DNA from: CAZLQF01 sp964561545
Lineage (GTDB): Bacteria; Bacteroidota; Bacteroidia; CAILMK01; CAYYUA01
NCBI GenBank assembly: GCA_964561545.1
Contig: CAZLQF010000009.1
Span: 24,383 to 88,382 of the forward strand
DNA: 64,000 nt
Direction: 5' to 3'
In this document: in pieces, positions 17,320 to 26,318 of the stretch
How positions within the stretch are numbered: the stretch's first letter is position 1
Layout of the letters: every line of letters begins with the position of its first letter
Position numbers and translations under genes: made by a program
Notes under the pieces: model-generated
What the model saw: the letters and a program-made list of their open reading frames with translations, nothing else
What the model was told of the DNA's origin: nothing
Database searches by the model: none

Positions 17320-18999
17320 CTACTCATCCAGGTTTAAAAGCTTTCCGGATTTGGATTGCCCATTGGCAGTAAACTTGTAAAAATAGTATCCAGTAGGGAG
17401 GTCTCCCACATTAACTTTTAATTGATGTTGTCCATTTTGATGAGCTTGAAATTCTTGCTTATGCACTGGCTGACCGACCAAGTTGTACAATTTAAGTTGT
17501 ACAGTACTGGGTTGGCTGATTTCGTATTTAAGATAAAGGTTTTCTTTGACAGGATTGGGATAAATGGATACCTTAGGCCTTTTTGATTGTAAGTTGGGAC
17601 GATTGGAAATGGGACTTTGAACACATGGATTCAATTGATTGGGGTATTTGTTGATAATTTGATCTATGCGGTTTTTCATGACGGGAATGCTGGAAAGCCT
17701 TCCTGTGTCGCCCCTACCATAAACAAAAGCAAGTGAAAGCTCCAGGGTGTCTCCTGGTTGTAAGGTGGAAGGCCCTGTTGATGAGAGCCCCCTCCGATCT
17801 CCGGGTTGGTTGTTTGCGGTTTCTTCCGTCCAGTTACTGGTGTCATTTGGTAAAGTATTACCCGGAAATATGTAATTAGCATCCTTAGTTCCTTCTTCAA
17901 AACCGTCTCCTCCTTTTTGGGCATGAACACCATTTTTCCATGTATTTGATAAATAGTTGTAGTAATCCTGAGCCACTTCAGGATTACCATTAGTGCTAAA
18001 ATCATTTGTATAAATCATAAAATTACTCATACTGTCATTTAAGTGCACAACGCTTTGAGCAGGTGGGTTGTTACCATATCCTTTAGGGCCTTCATCAATA
18101 CTATCCCCGTTGTAAATAAAATAAGCATTTCGGTTGACATCGCATTGTATGTAATCGTCCATATAATTGCCCAAATCTAAGTCAGACCAAAGGCCTGCTT
18201 TTACACTATCATAAGTTTTATTGGACCTGTTAATTAACTGATAATTGGCAAACACCGTATTTTTTAATGCGCTGTCCTGGAGGCACCTGTACCCATATAA
18301 CATTCCCCTGATCTCAATGCCTAATTGTTTTGCACCCGTTTCTGTATGGGGATTTTTTATATCATTTCCTATGAAATATACCGCTTGATCACCTTTTATT
18401 TTGGGATAATCACCTTGACTTGGTTCATAATGCCCTGTGTTGTTAACATCTGTAAAAGGTGCGAGGTGATATGCCATTCCTCGCGTGGTATCGCCATGGG
18501 CAGGCCAATTTTTTATTACTTCGGGCATTTGATAACCAGGATCATTATAGGATTGTTGATGCATTAGTATATCACTTCTTGAAACTTTCCAGGTACGATT
18601 CCAAACGGAATCCTGCAATGTTTGGTATTTGGTCGTATCCATCACGGGTCCATAAAACATATCTCTTCCATCTTGATAGTAAGTATTGGCAGCTAAGTGT
18701 AAATCATCTTGCTGATCAAAGCCGCCTATCCAAATACTTGATGCAAGAATAGTTTGCTTGTTTGATTGCTTCGGTACAAGAAATAGGGCTTTGAAGGTAT
18801 CGGATTTGTTAAACAAATAGCCATTGGGTTGACCATAGGCAAAAACATTGTTAATGTCTACCGCGCTTTGGCTTGCTTGTTGAGATTTAGAAAGAACTTT
18901 TGTGTTTGAAGCCCCTTTTTGATTATTGGTTTGAGCATTCATGCCTAACCAGTAAAAAAACATAAAAAATGTAAACAGAAGTATTAAATTACGGCACAT
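17320..18999 (-). CDS. T9SS type A sorted secreted protein
   Basis: 559 residues with a signal peptide (ILLFTFFMFFYWLGMNAQ) and a type A sorting domain at the end: VSIYPNPVKENLYLKY ... LYNLVGQPVHKQ ... LPTGYYFYKFTANG. The middle has WIGGFD, an Asp/Asn/Gly-rich region (DLDLGNYMDDYIQCDVNRN) that looks calcium-binding, and a segment rich in Asn and Tyr. It resembles conserved secreted proteins of gliding Bacteroidota of unknown role. It converges with the DoxX gene (36-base gap). Confidence 0.88.
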   Translation of the reverse strand: MCRNLILLFTFFMFFYWLGMNAQTNNQKGASNTKVLSKSQQASQSAVDINNVFAYGQPNGYLFNKSDTFKALFLVPKQSNKQTILASSIWIGGFDQQDDLHLAANTYYQDGRDMFYGPVMDTTKYQTLQDSVWNRTWKVSRSDILMHQQSYNDPGYQMPEVIKNWPAHGDTTRGMAYHLAPFTDVNNTGHYEPSQGDYPKIKGDQAVYFIGNDIKNPHTETGAKQLGIEIRGMLYGYRCLQDSALKNTVFANYQLINRSNKTYDSVKAGLWSDLDLGNYMDDYIQCDVNRNAYFIYNGDSIDEGPKGYGNNPPAQSVVHLNDSMSNFMIYTNDFSTNGNPEVAQDYYNYLSNTWKNGVHAQKGGDGFEEGTKDANYIFPGNTLPNDTSNWTEETANNQPGDRRGLSSTGPSTLQPGDTLELSLAFVYGRGDTGRLSSIPVMKNRIDQIINKYPNQLNPCVQSPISNRPNLQSKRPKVSIYPNPVKENLYLKYEISQPSTVQLKLYNLVGQPVHKQEFQAHQNGQHQLKVNVGDLPTGYYFYKFTANGQSKSGKLLNLDE

Positions 19000-19404
19000 A
19001 ATAACAATCTTTTGCTATTAAAATTAAAAAATCCAAATTAATTTTCAAAATAAAAGTTATTTCTTGTAAACCAGCCTTTAAAATAAGCTCTAAATTTAGG
19101 AGTTCATGAGGTTTAATTAATTTTAAATGATGCCGAACAATTAAAAATGACCTTTATGTGAAATAATGCTTTGTTTATTACATGCTGTGGCAGCAAATAA
19201 GTTCAAAATTAAATGGCTCCTTTAACTTCCTGAATACGCTAAAAGTGGAGGAACATGGCCATCTTGGGAGGAGGCCGGGGTAGTTTAAGCAATCACCTCA
19301 TTTAACATTGGAAGAATAAAGTATCAAGATTAGTTCAATAAGATTGAATTGCTAAATGACTGGGGTGAACTTGAAGTCCACCAATGGCTTTCCTCTTTTT
19401 AAAC
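19000..19404. other. Intergenic, 405 bases, nothing recognised
   Basis: A/T-rich leader of the T9SS gene starting at 18999 plus the 3' flank of the gene ending at 19405. I see no open frame of note, RNA gene or clear hairpin. Confidence 0.4.
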
Positions 19405-19926
19405 CTATGACTTAAAGGTGTCTTCCTTATGCTTGAACAACACGTTAAAAGTCGTCAGGCTCCCATAGGCTTTGGTGATGTATTGTTGAAATTTGACCTT
19501 ATCTTGGTCAGCCAAGGTTTCGTTGCTGTTAATTTGCTGCTCCAAAACCCTTAGGCGATCCCTAACCATGATGATTTTATGAAAGAAGGTGTCAAGTGGA
19601 ACTTCCTTGGGTTTTTGTTCAGGATCTTTTGGCTGCAATTGAAGACTGCCGCCTTTCCATCGATCCCCCATTTCTACAGGCAAGGTTACATCGGCATATT
19701 TCTCCAAAACCGATGTAAGCGCCATTTCCATGTCATCTACGGTAATTTGGGTTCCTGCACCAGTCCCTTCATCGAGGATTTCAATTTCAGCATCACGGTC
19801 GCACTCCTTATCCCCATGATTACTAAAATAAATGATCATGCTGTAGAGATGAACCTGCCGAACAATGCCCTCCCCAAAATTTGGATGACTTACCTTGGTT
19901 CCAGCTGTTAATGCTGATTGGACCAT
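19405..19926 (-). CDS. Conserved hypothetical protein with Tudor-like N-terminus
   Basis: 173-residue soluble protein. Residues ~8-35 (AGTKVSHPNFGEGIVRQV...IYFSNHGDKE) resemble the small beta barrel seen in DUF3553/UvrD C-terminal and CarD-type Tudor-like domains. The rest is alpha-helical (residues ~100-165) with no recognised motif. It starts 12 bases after the desaturase stop on the same strand, so it is probably co-transcribed. Function unknown. Confidence 0.75.
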   Translation of the reverse strand: MVQSALTAGTKVSHPNFGEGIVRQVHLYSMIIYFSNHGDKECDRDAEIEILDEGTGAGTQITVDDMEMALTSVLEKYADVTLPVEMGDRWKGGSLQLQPKDPEQKPKEVPLDTFFHKIIMVRDRLRVLEQQINSNETLADQDKVKFQQYITKAYGSLTTFNVLFKHKEDTFKS

Positions 19927-19938
19927 AATGGGTTGTTT

Positions 19939-21054
19939 TTACACAATAGCTTCATTCATGCTCGGTAATCTGCCGTATTGATGCAACAAGTTAAGGTGTG
20001 ATTTGATGGCTTTTCCAAATGTTTCGTTCACCATGTAAGGAACCCCGAATTCTTCAGCGGTCTCACGCACAATAGGCGCAATTTGTGGGTAATGAACATG
20101 GCAAATGTTGGGGAAAAGATGATGCTCAACCTGGTAATTCAACCCTCCTACATACCATGAAATGAACTTGTTGTCCATAGCAAAATTTACCGTGGTTCTC
20201 ATTTCATGGATCGCCCATGCATTTTGAATGTTGCCATCCTCATCCGGAACGGGGTGGTCCGTTCCTTCTACGGAATGGGCCAATTGAAAGACTACTGTCA
20301 AAACAATGCCCGATATAAAATGCATCAACAGAAATCCTGTAAGCACTTGCATGAAAGGAATCCCTAAAATAGCTGTTGGGAATACCAACATGGTAAAGAA
20401 ATAAACGACCTTTAAGGTGACGATCCTTGCAAATATCCAATAAGTTTTGGCTTTGGAATACTTGTTTACACCATTCTTGCAATACTTGGCAAACTGAACA
20501 AAATCTTTGCCCACGACCCAATAAAGCGTTAGTAATCCATAGAATAAAAAGGCATAAATCCATTGAAGCTTATGAAACCATTTAACTTTGGTATGAGGTG
20601 AAAATTTAAGCGCGCCTTTGTCTTCAATGTCTTCGTCATAGTCGTTGATATTGGTGTAAGTATGATGAAGTACGTTGTGTTGCCAATGCCAATTAATGGT
20701 GGAACCGCCTACCAGGTTCAATGATAAGCTCATTATGTAATTCACATTATCATTCTTAGAATAAGCGCCATGAATGGCATCGTGCATAATACTCATCCCA
20801 ATGCCTGCCAGTGCAAAACCCATGACTGACCAGAGAGCCAAGCTAAGGCCAAAAGGAGGTTGAAACGTTAAAATGGCGATGAATGGCAAAGTGTAGGACA
20901 ACAGAAAAACGGCTGACTTGATTTTCATTTCCAAGGTAGCCTTTTTGGATAGATCATGGTCCTTAAAATACTGATTGATACGCTTGGTTAAGGTGGAGAA
21001 GAATTTACGATCTTCTTTGCTCTGTGTTCTGAATTTTAATGCTTGAGATGTCAT
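19939..21054 (-). CDS. Membrane fatty-acid (acyl-CoA) desaturase, front-end type
   Basis: 371-residue di-iron desaturase. The three histidine boxes are present: HDAIH (91-95), HNVLHH (126-131) and QVEHH near residue 310. Gln as the first residue of the third box is the mark of front-end (delta-5/delta-6, linoleoyl-CoA-like) desaturases; there is no cytochrome b5 domain, so the electron donor is separate. Four membrane helices flank the boxes. It would introduce a double bond into membrane acyl chains, a cold- or fluidity-related role common in marine Bacteroidota. The 232 bases upstream form its leader. Confidence 0.93.
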   Translation of the reverse strand: MTSQALKFRTQSKEDRKFFSTLTKRINQYFKDHDLSKKATLEMKIKSAVFLLSYTLPFIAILTFQPPFGLSLALWSVMGFALAGIGMSIMHDAIHGAYSKNDNVNYIMSLSLNLVGGSTINWHWQHNVLHHTYTNINDYDEDIEDKGALKFSPHTKVKWFHKLQWIYAFLFYGLLTLYWVVGKDFVQFAKYCKNGVNKYSKAKTYWIFARIVTLKVVYFFTMLVFPTAILGIPFMQVLTGFLLMHFISGIVLTVVFQLAHSVEGTDHPVPDEDGNIQNAWAIHEMRTTVNFAMDNKFISWYVGGLNYQVEHHLFPNICHVHYPQIAPIVRETAEEFGVPYMVNETFGKAIKSHLNLLHQYGRLPSMNEAIV

Positions 21055-21286
21055 ATCAATCTAATTCAAATTTTAATGGGTACAATTTATCAAATTGCAA
21101 AACGCATTCAAATTCTCCTAAATGGCGAAAATTTGAAATTATGAGTTCTTACCGAATCAATTACAAATTTAAGAACTAAATGATTTTAACAAACGAACTC
21201 GAAGTATCGTTTAGGCTGGCTAATGATCTTTTTGATTGGATATGATTAGATTAAGTTACCGAATGAGGGTTTTATAAACTTATGGC

Positions 21287-22384
21287 CTAAATTTCAATGC
21301 GTTCACCGGTTGATGCTGATTTAAAAATAGCCTCAACCACCCTAATGTCCTTAAGGCCATCGGTGCCTGGTACCAATACAGGATTTTTGTTTAATATGGC
21401 TTGGGCATCATGGTCCATCTGCCTGGCTTGTTGGTTGGGAATGCTTTTGTTCAGTTGCTTGCCATCACTGGTTTTACCTTGAACACCACTGTAGGATTGG
21501 AAAGGGATCAATTGATACCATCCTTCTTTACAATTTACATGCAAGCGATTTTCGCCATGATTTAAAGTGGTCATACAGGAAGCTTGAGTTCCACTTGGAA
21601 ATTCCAAATCGAAATGGGTGGTTTCGTCCACTTCACTAAACAGCTCCATGCGGGTTGTTTCATGCCTTGCTGTTACGGCCACTGGTTCTTCATGAGTGCA
21701 ATAGCGGGCTGCATTTAAGGGGTAGACGCCCATGTCGAACATGGCCCCGCCTCCCATTGCTTGCTTCACTTGCCAATCATTTTTACTGTGCCGGTAACCG
21801 GCCGATGATTCTATGGATTGAATGGGGCCATAAGGTTTTGTTTCCCCATATTTGATGACCGTTTGTGTGTTGGGTTCATGTTGCATCCGGTAGCCAATGC
21901 TAAGTTTTACGTTATTGCGTTCGCAGGCATCGATGATGTCCTGGCAAGCTTGTTCGGTAGTCGCCATTGGCTTTTCGCACCAAACGTGCTTGCCTGATTC
22001 AGCTGCTAAAATACTGTAATCACAATGCATTGAATTGGGTAGTACAATGTAAATGACATCAATATCAGGGTTGTCGGCAACTTGATGCATGTTCTCGTAG
22101 TTGTAAACGTTCTTGTCTTTGATGCCATAATTTTCTTGCCAATTGGGGATCTTCCAGGGACTGCCGGTTACAATACCTCTTAATTCACAAAATTGCGTTT
22201 GCTGAAGTGCTGGTGCCAACAAATTGGTGCTGTAATTGCCCAAACCAACCAAAGCAACGCCTAATTGTTTTTTGCTGCTCCTGGTAACAAAAGATGGAAT
22301 GATCGAAGAAGCTCCAGCAACCAATGCAGCTGCTCCAGCTGTTTTGATAAAATTGCGCCTTGTGAAGTTGGTATTGCTCATCAA
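21287..22384 (-). CDS. Gfo/Idh/MocA oxidoreductase with Tat signal
   Basis: NAD(P)-dependent sugar-type oxidoreductase exported by the Tat pathway. Residues 5-16 (NFTRRNFIKTAG) carry the twin-arginine motif and are followed by a hydrophobic Ala-rich segment. The Rossmann motif is ALVGLGNYSTNLLAP (~43-57), and the catalytic Lys is in WCEKPMATT (~133-141). A C-terminal GFO_IDH_MocA domain follows (AMGGGAMFDMGVYPLNAARY). 365 residues is usual. A second ATG directly follows the first, so the start is uncertain by one codon. Substrate unknown. Confidence 0.92.
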   Translation of the reverse strand: MMSNTNFTRRNFIKTAGAAALVAGASSIIPSFVTRSSKKQLGVALVGLGNYSTNLLAPALQQTQFCELRGIVTGSPWKIPNWQENYGIKDKNVYNYENMHQVADNPDIDVIYIVLPNSMHCDYSILAAESGKHVWCEKPMATTEQACQDIIDACERNNVKLSIGYRMQHEPNTQTVIKYGETKPYGPIQSIESSAGYRHSKNDWQVKQAMGGGAMFDMGVYPLNAARYCTHEEPVAVTARHETTRMELFSEVDETTHFDLEFPSGTQASCMTTLNHGENRLHVNCKEGWYQLIPFQSYSGVQGKTSDGKQLNKSIPNQQARQMDHDAQAILNKNPVLVPGTDGLKDIRVVEAIFKSASTGERIEI

Positions 22385-22455
22385 TTTTACCGCTTTGTGG
22401 TAACAACGTTTGAATCAGTAAGAGCGTTTATTTATTGAGGCATCTAAGTACTTGA

Positions 22456-23460
22456 TCAACGCCCGTGCCGCTTATTTAACATTAAGTTATCAAGCTTCCA
22501 TGACACATGTTCTTGAAAGTCATGTTGCCTAACCGGGCAGTCTTTGATGGTGCAGAAAGGGCAAGAACTCGGCAGGCAGGGATCTGCATGAATAAAGAGT
22601 TCAACTTGGTTGTGCATTTTTTCATTGACCAGTTGTTCTACAGCTTCAACCTCCTTGTGTACTTCCTCCAGATTGTCATACCAAGGCAGGGTCATATGGC
22701 AATCAATGTGTAAAAGATCGCCATACTTTTGGACGCGTAAGTTATGGATATCGATCCACTTATCCCTGCGGTTCTGGTTCAAAACTTCTATAATCTCTTC
22801 GAGGGTTTCATAGTCTGTTTCATCCAATAATCCACCTACTGATTGTCTCACAAGTTTGTAACCTGTAAAGAGTATAAAGCTTCCAAATCCAATAGCCAGT
22901 ACATGGTCCAACCAGTAGATATTGGTGAAGTAAATGACGATGAGCCCCAATATCAATCCAGCACTTGAATAGGTATCGGTCAGCAAGTGTTTGCCATCTG
23001 CCTGCATGGTGAGCGATTGATAGGCCTTACCCCGTTTAACCAAAAAAAGGCCCAGCAAAAGGTTGGCAGCTCCGGCAAGGCCAGTTATTAGGATCCCAAG
23101 GTCAAGTTGATCGAGTTGATAAGGATTAAATAAGCCGTAAATGGCTTTGCCAATAATGAAGATGCCGGCAATGAAAATCAAACCACCTTCAAATCCGGCT
23201 GAAATAAACTCAATCTTACCATGACCATAAGGGTGATTTTCATCTTTTGGGAATGAAGAAAAATAAACACTGAACAGGGCAAATCCCCCGGCTACTACGT
23301 TTATGATCGATTCCAGCGCATCCGTTAAAATAGCGTTGGAGCCGGTAAGGAAATAGGCGATGAATTTAAATACCAGCAGTAAAAAACTGATGATCAAAAC
23401 ATTCATCATCGAGCGGATCTTAAGCCTATCCTTTTCTTGTAAGTTGAACCGCTCGGTCAT
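22456..23460 (-). CDS. Cation diffusion facilitator (CDF) metal transporter
   Basis: Divalent metal/proton antiporter of the inner membrane, 334 residues. Signature segments are TDALESIIN (~46-54), HPYGHGKIEF (76-85) and the TM5 region HLLTDTYSSAGLI (~158-170) with the paired Asp/His metal site. Six hydrophobic helices precede a cytoplasmic ferredoxin-like domain with HIDCHMTLPW. The C-terminal tail is Cys-rich: DPCLPSSCPFCTIKDCP holds five Cys within 17 residues, an extra metal-binding candidate. Likely exports Zn, Fe or Mn; ion specificity cannot be read. Confidence 0.92.
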   Translation of the reverse strand: MTERFNLQEKDRLKIRSMMNVLIISFLLLVFKFIAYFLTGSNAILTDALESIINVVAGGFALFSVYFSSFPKDENHPYGHGKIEFISAGFEGGLIFIAGIFIIGKAIYGLFNPYQLDQLDLGILITGLAGAANLLLGLFLVKRGKAYQSLTMQADGKHLLTDTYSSAGLILGLIVIYFTNIYWLDHVLAIGFGSFILFTGYKLVRQSVGGLLDETDYETLEEIIEVLNQNRRDKWIDIHNLRVQKYGDLLHIDCHMTLPWYDNLEEVHKEVEAVEQLVNEKMHNQVELFIHADPCLPSSCPFCTIKDCPVRQHDFQEHVSWKLDNLMLNKRHGR

Positions 23461-23540
23461 ATATTAAGTGCTTCAATGGTAAAGCAAATCAAGCTTCCAG
23501 ATTTAAATTTGGAAATTGCTATCAATCTTAGGCTTATTTT

Positions 23541-24125
23541 TTAAGCTTCGATGTATTGAATATAAATCGCCTCATGGGCTTTGTAAATCAACGCATCAGG
23601 TTCGGATTCCAGGTTTACCTGATTAATCTGGGTTAAGGGTTTTATAGCTTCGATTAAGCGGTCCTTTCCAATGGGAAGGATTCCATTATGCGAAATGGTA
23701 CCTACCGTATCGTGGACTTTAAGCGGTTCAGCCATTACAAAAGCGGCCATGCCATTAATGGTCATTGCATTGCCCATTCTGGATAAATGATCCTTTTGGT
23801 CATTGTATTTAATGATTTTTAAATCGTGCCCATTCTTAGAATATAGGGCATCCGCATTCGGAATTCGTTCTTTAATGCGCTGCGGCTTGAATTTAAAAAC
23901 ATTGGCCAGTTGTTTAAAATTGATGGCTCCTTCGTACTGTTCAGCATAATCAATAACCATCTTATCCAGGACCTCGTAATCCCTGGACGGTTCACACAAC
24001 ACGTAGATATTCATGTTTAGGGATTGCTGAACTTGAGCACCATTGGATCCGGGTTTTTTACCCTGAATAAATAGCAGTGCAAGCAAGGTTAATACAACCC
24101 CAGCCTTCATACAAGTAAACCGCAT
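23541..24125 (-). CDS. Secreted hypothetical protein
   Basis: 194 residues with an N-terminal hydrophobic helix (GVVLTLLALLFIQG) acting as a signal or anchor. I recognise no family. The mature part begins NMNIYVLCEPSRDYEVLDKM and contains several YxxxD and IK-rich segments but no catalytic motif. Possible starts are ATG 24125 and the ATG five codons later. It is the last gene before the divergent ridA; the 134 bases between them hold the ridA promoter candidate. Confidence 0.65.
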   Translation of the reverse strand: MRFTCMKAGVVLTLLALLFIQGKKPGSNGAQVQQSLNMNIYVLCEPSRDYEVLDKMVIDYAEQYEGAINFKQLANVFKFKPQRIKERIPNADALYSKNGHDLKIIKYNDQKDHLSRMGNAMTINGMAAFVMAEPLKVHDTVGTISHNGILPIGKDRLIEAIKPLTQINQVNLESEPDALIYKAHEAIYIQYIEA

Positions 24126-24204
24126 TTTCCGAATCGTTTATTTGGATGCTAAAATTTAAAAATTCGTTTTGCCTAACAAACTTTGCATCGAATTTTCCTT
24201 AAAC

Positions 24205-24240
24205 TTTGGTTTCAATCAAAAGTGGGATTCTTTAATTTTG
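24205..24240 (+). promoter_or_regulatory. Candidate Bacteroidota promoter of ridA
   Basis: TAATTTTG at 24233-24240 matches the -7 consensus TAnnTTTG exactly. TTTG at 24205-24208 could be the -33 element, but the 24-base spacer is longer than the usual 19-21. The ridA start codon is at 24260. Confidence 0.35.
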
Positions 24241-24259
24241 ATCAAAAAATAAAACCAAC

Positions 24260-24643
24260 ATGACAGCAAAAAGAGAGATTATTGCCACGGATAAGGCCCC
24301 ACAGCCAATAGGGCCCTACAATCAGGCTGTTAAGGCTCATGGGACCCTCTACATATCTGGTCAAATTGGGTTGGACCGGGATGGCAATCTTCAGAATGCT
24401 GACATACAGGATGAAGCCCGCCAGATGATGGAGAATGTGTGGGCCATTTTAATTGAAGCGGGAATGGAATTTGACAATGTAGTTAAATGCACCATCTATT
24501 TGGCTGATATGGATAACTTTCAGACCGTGAATGATATTTATGGAGAGTATTTTGGGGAGCAGGCACCTGCCCGCGAAGCTATTGAGATTTCCAGGCTACC
24601 AAAAGGAGCCAAAGTCGAAATTTCTGTGATTGCTATGGAATAA
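24260..24643 (+). CDS. ridA: RidA-family enamine/imine deaminase
   Basis: 127-residue RidA (YjgF/UK114) protein, which hydrolyses reactive enamine/imine intermediates released by PLP enzymes such as threonine dehydratase. The family signatures are visible: PQPIGPYNQAVKAHGTLYISGQIG at the N-terminus, FDNVVKCTIYLADM in the middle, and a C-terminal APAREAIEISRLPKGAKVEI containing the substrate-carboxylate Arg. It should form a trimer. Its stop overlaps the start of the histidine kinase gene by one base (TAATG), so the two are translationally coupled. Confidence 0.95.
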   Translation: MTAKREIIATDKAPQPIGPYNQAVKAHGTLYISGQIGLDRDGNLQNADIQDEARQMMENVWAILIEAGMEFDNVVKCTIYLADMDNFQTVNDIYGEYFGEQAPAREAIEISRLPKGAKVEISVIAME

Positions 24644-26070
24644 TGAATTTTAATCCGAAAGCTCTGCGAGAGCAACATTACCTCTTTGTGGTTGTTGCTT
24701 CCATGCTAACCTTTGGAGGGTTTATTTTTGATTTACTTACGCCTCTAAGAATGGCCACAAGTTTTGTCTATGTGGGCGTTATCCTCGTTACTTTTTGGGC
24801 CACCTCTCATACCATTACTTACATATTTAGCATCATAACCACTGTTCTTACGCTTATAAGGGTTACTACTTGGCCTGAACTACAAGTCAGTGATGCCATT
24901 ATTTTTAACAGGGCACTTACCCTGGCTGGGTTGTGGCTTGCCACTTTTTTCGTCATTCAATTCAAAAATTCCCAAAAAGCATTTAGTGAAGAAAAAGAGC
25001 GTTTCGAGGCATTGTTTAAGTATGCCAACGAAGGGATCATCGTTATTGATCGCAGGGGCGTCATTAATATGGCCAATCCAAGTGTGCAGGAATTGTTTGG
25101 CTATCAGGTCGATGAAATATTGGGGGTAGAAATTGAACAACTAATACCCAGTAGGTTTAAGGAGGTTCATAAAGCGCACAGGGAATCTTACAATCAAAAT
25201 CCACGTTCCAGGCAAATGGGTGAAGGGTATGAACTCTATGGCATGGACCGCGATGGCCGGGAATTTCCCGTGGAGGTAAGCCTTAGTTATTTCATATTGA
25301 ATGGGCAGCTTAACATCATTGCCTTCATTATAGATGTTACAGAACGTAAGAAAAATGAAGAGGCCATTAAAATAGCCAATGAGGAGCTGAAGAGGTCGAA
25401 TGAGGAGTTGGAGCAATTTGCTTACGTAGCTTCGCACGATTTACAGGAACCCCTTAGAATGGTCTCCAGTTACACCAAGCTCCTTTCAGAACGATATCAA
25501 GCTCAATTAGATCAGGAAGGAAATGAATTTATACAATATGTAATTAATGGAACTGAACGTATGAAAATCCTCTGCAATAACTTGGTAGAATACTCAAGAG
25601 TTGGTACCCAAAAAGCGCCATTCCACCAGGTTTCCATGAAGGAAGTTGTTGATAAAGCCCTACAAAATTTACAAGCCACCATCAATGAGCAAAGGGCAGA
25701 GGTCAATGTCTCCAGTGAGCTACCAACGATTTATGGGGATCAGAGTCAACTTATTCGGCTGATGCAAAATTTGATTGGCAATGCCGTTAAATACAGGAAA
25801 AAAGATGTTGTACCGATCGTGAATATTGATGTGGAAGAATCAGACCGAGGCTGCATCTTTTCAATTCAGGACAATGGCATTGGGATGGATCCAAAATTTA
25901 AGGAGCGGGTTTTCATGATCTTTCAAAGCTTACATAAACAAAATGCCTACGAAGGAGCCGGCATGGGCTTAGCCATTTGTAAGAAAATTGTTGAACGTCA
26001 TGGAGGCGAAATATGGTTTGATTCAGCGAATGATCATGGTACGACATTTTATGTTTTTATGCCTCAATAA
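24643..26070 (+). CDS. Membrane PAS-domain sensor histidine kinase
   Basis: 475 residues. About four membrane helices (residues 12-105) are followed by a PAS domain (~121-235, FKYANEGIIVIDRRGVINMANPS) with a coiled linker. The HisKA phospho-acceptor is His265 in YVASHDLQEPLRM, and the ATPase domain shows the N box (NLIGNAVKYRKK, ~376-387), DNGIGMD (410-416) and GAGMGLAICKKI (438-449). The SHDLQEPLR form is the phytochrome-like kinase subclass, which often pairs with stand-alone receiver proteins. It overlaps ridA by one base. No DNA-binding regulator follows directly; its likely target is the REC domain of the next gene. Confidence 0.9.
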   Translation: MNFNPKALREQHYLFVVVASMLTFGGFIFDLLTPLRMATSFVYVGVILVTFWATSHTITYIFSIITTVLTLIRVTTWPELQVSDAIIFNRALTLAGLWLATFFVIQFKNSQKAFSEEKERFEALFKYANEGIIVIDRRGVINMANPSVQELFGYQVDEILGVEIEQLIPSRFKEVHKAHRESYNQNPRSRQMGEGYELYGMDRDGREFPVEVSLSYFILNGQLNIIAFIIDVTERKKNEEAIKIANEELKRSNEELEQFAYVASHDLQEPLRMVSSYTKLLSERYQAQLDQEGNEFIQYVINGTERMKILCNNLVEYSRVGTQKAPFHQVSMKEVVDKALQNLQATINEQRAEVNVSSELPTIYGDQSQLIRLMQNLIGNAVKYRKKDVVPIVNIDVEESDRGCIFSIQDNGIGMDPKFKERVFMIFQSLHKQNAYEGAGMGLAICKKIVERHGGEIWFDSANDHGTTFYVFMPQ

Positions 26071-26318
26071 AGGAGTTTCTGAAATAGTCAAGAAGGTTCA
26101 GGATATTGACATGGGCCTTCGCATTAAGGGAAAAAGCATTTCAAGCATGGGTTAATGACTCCAGCGTGAGCCAACTTTGCTTGGTAATATTAAATTGCTT
26201 AAATTGATAGGATAAGGAAGTGTCTATCAACTAATTTAACGAGAATTAAAGGGAGGGTTCAAGGCATGCTTCAAGCTGTCTTTTTTTATTTTTATTAAGC
26301 CTTCTCAAATTCCTAAAT

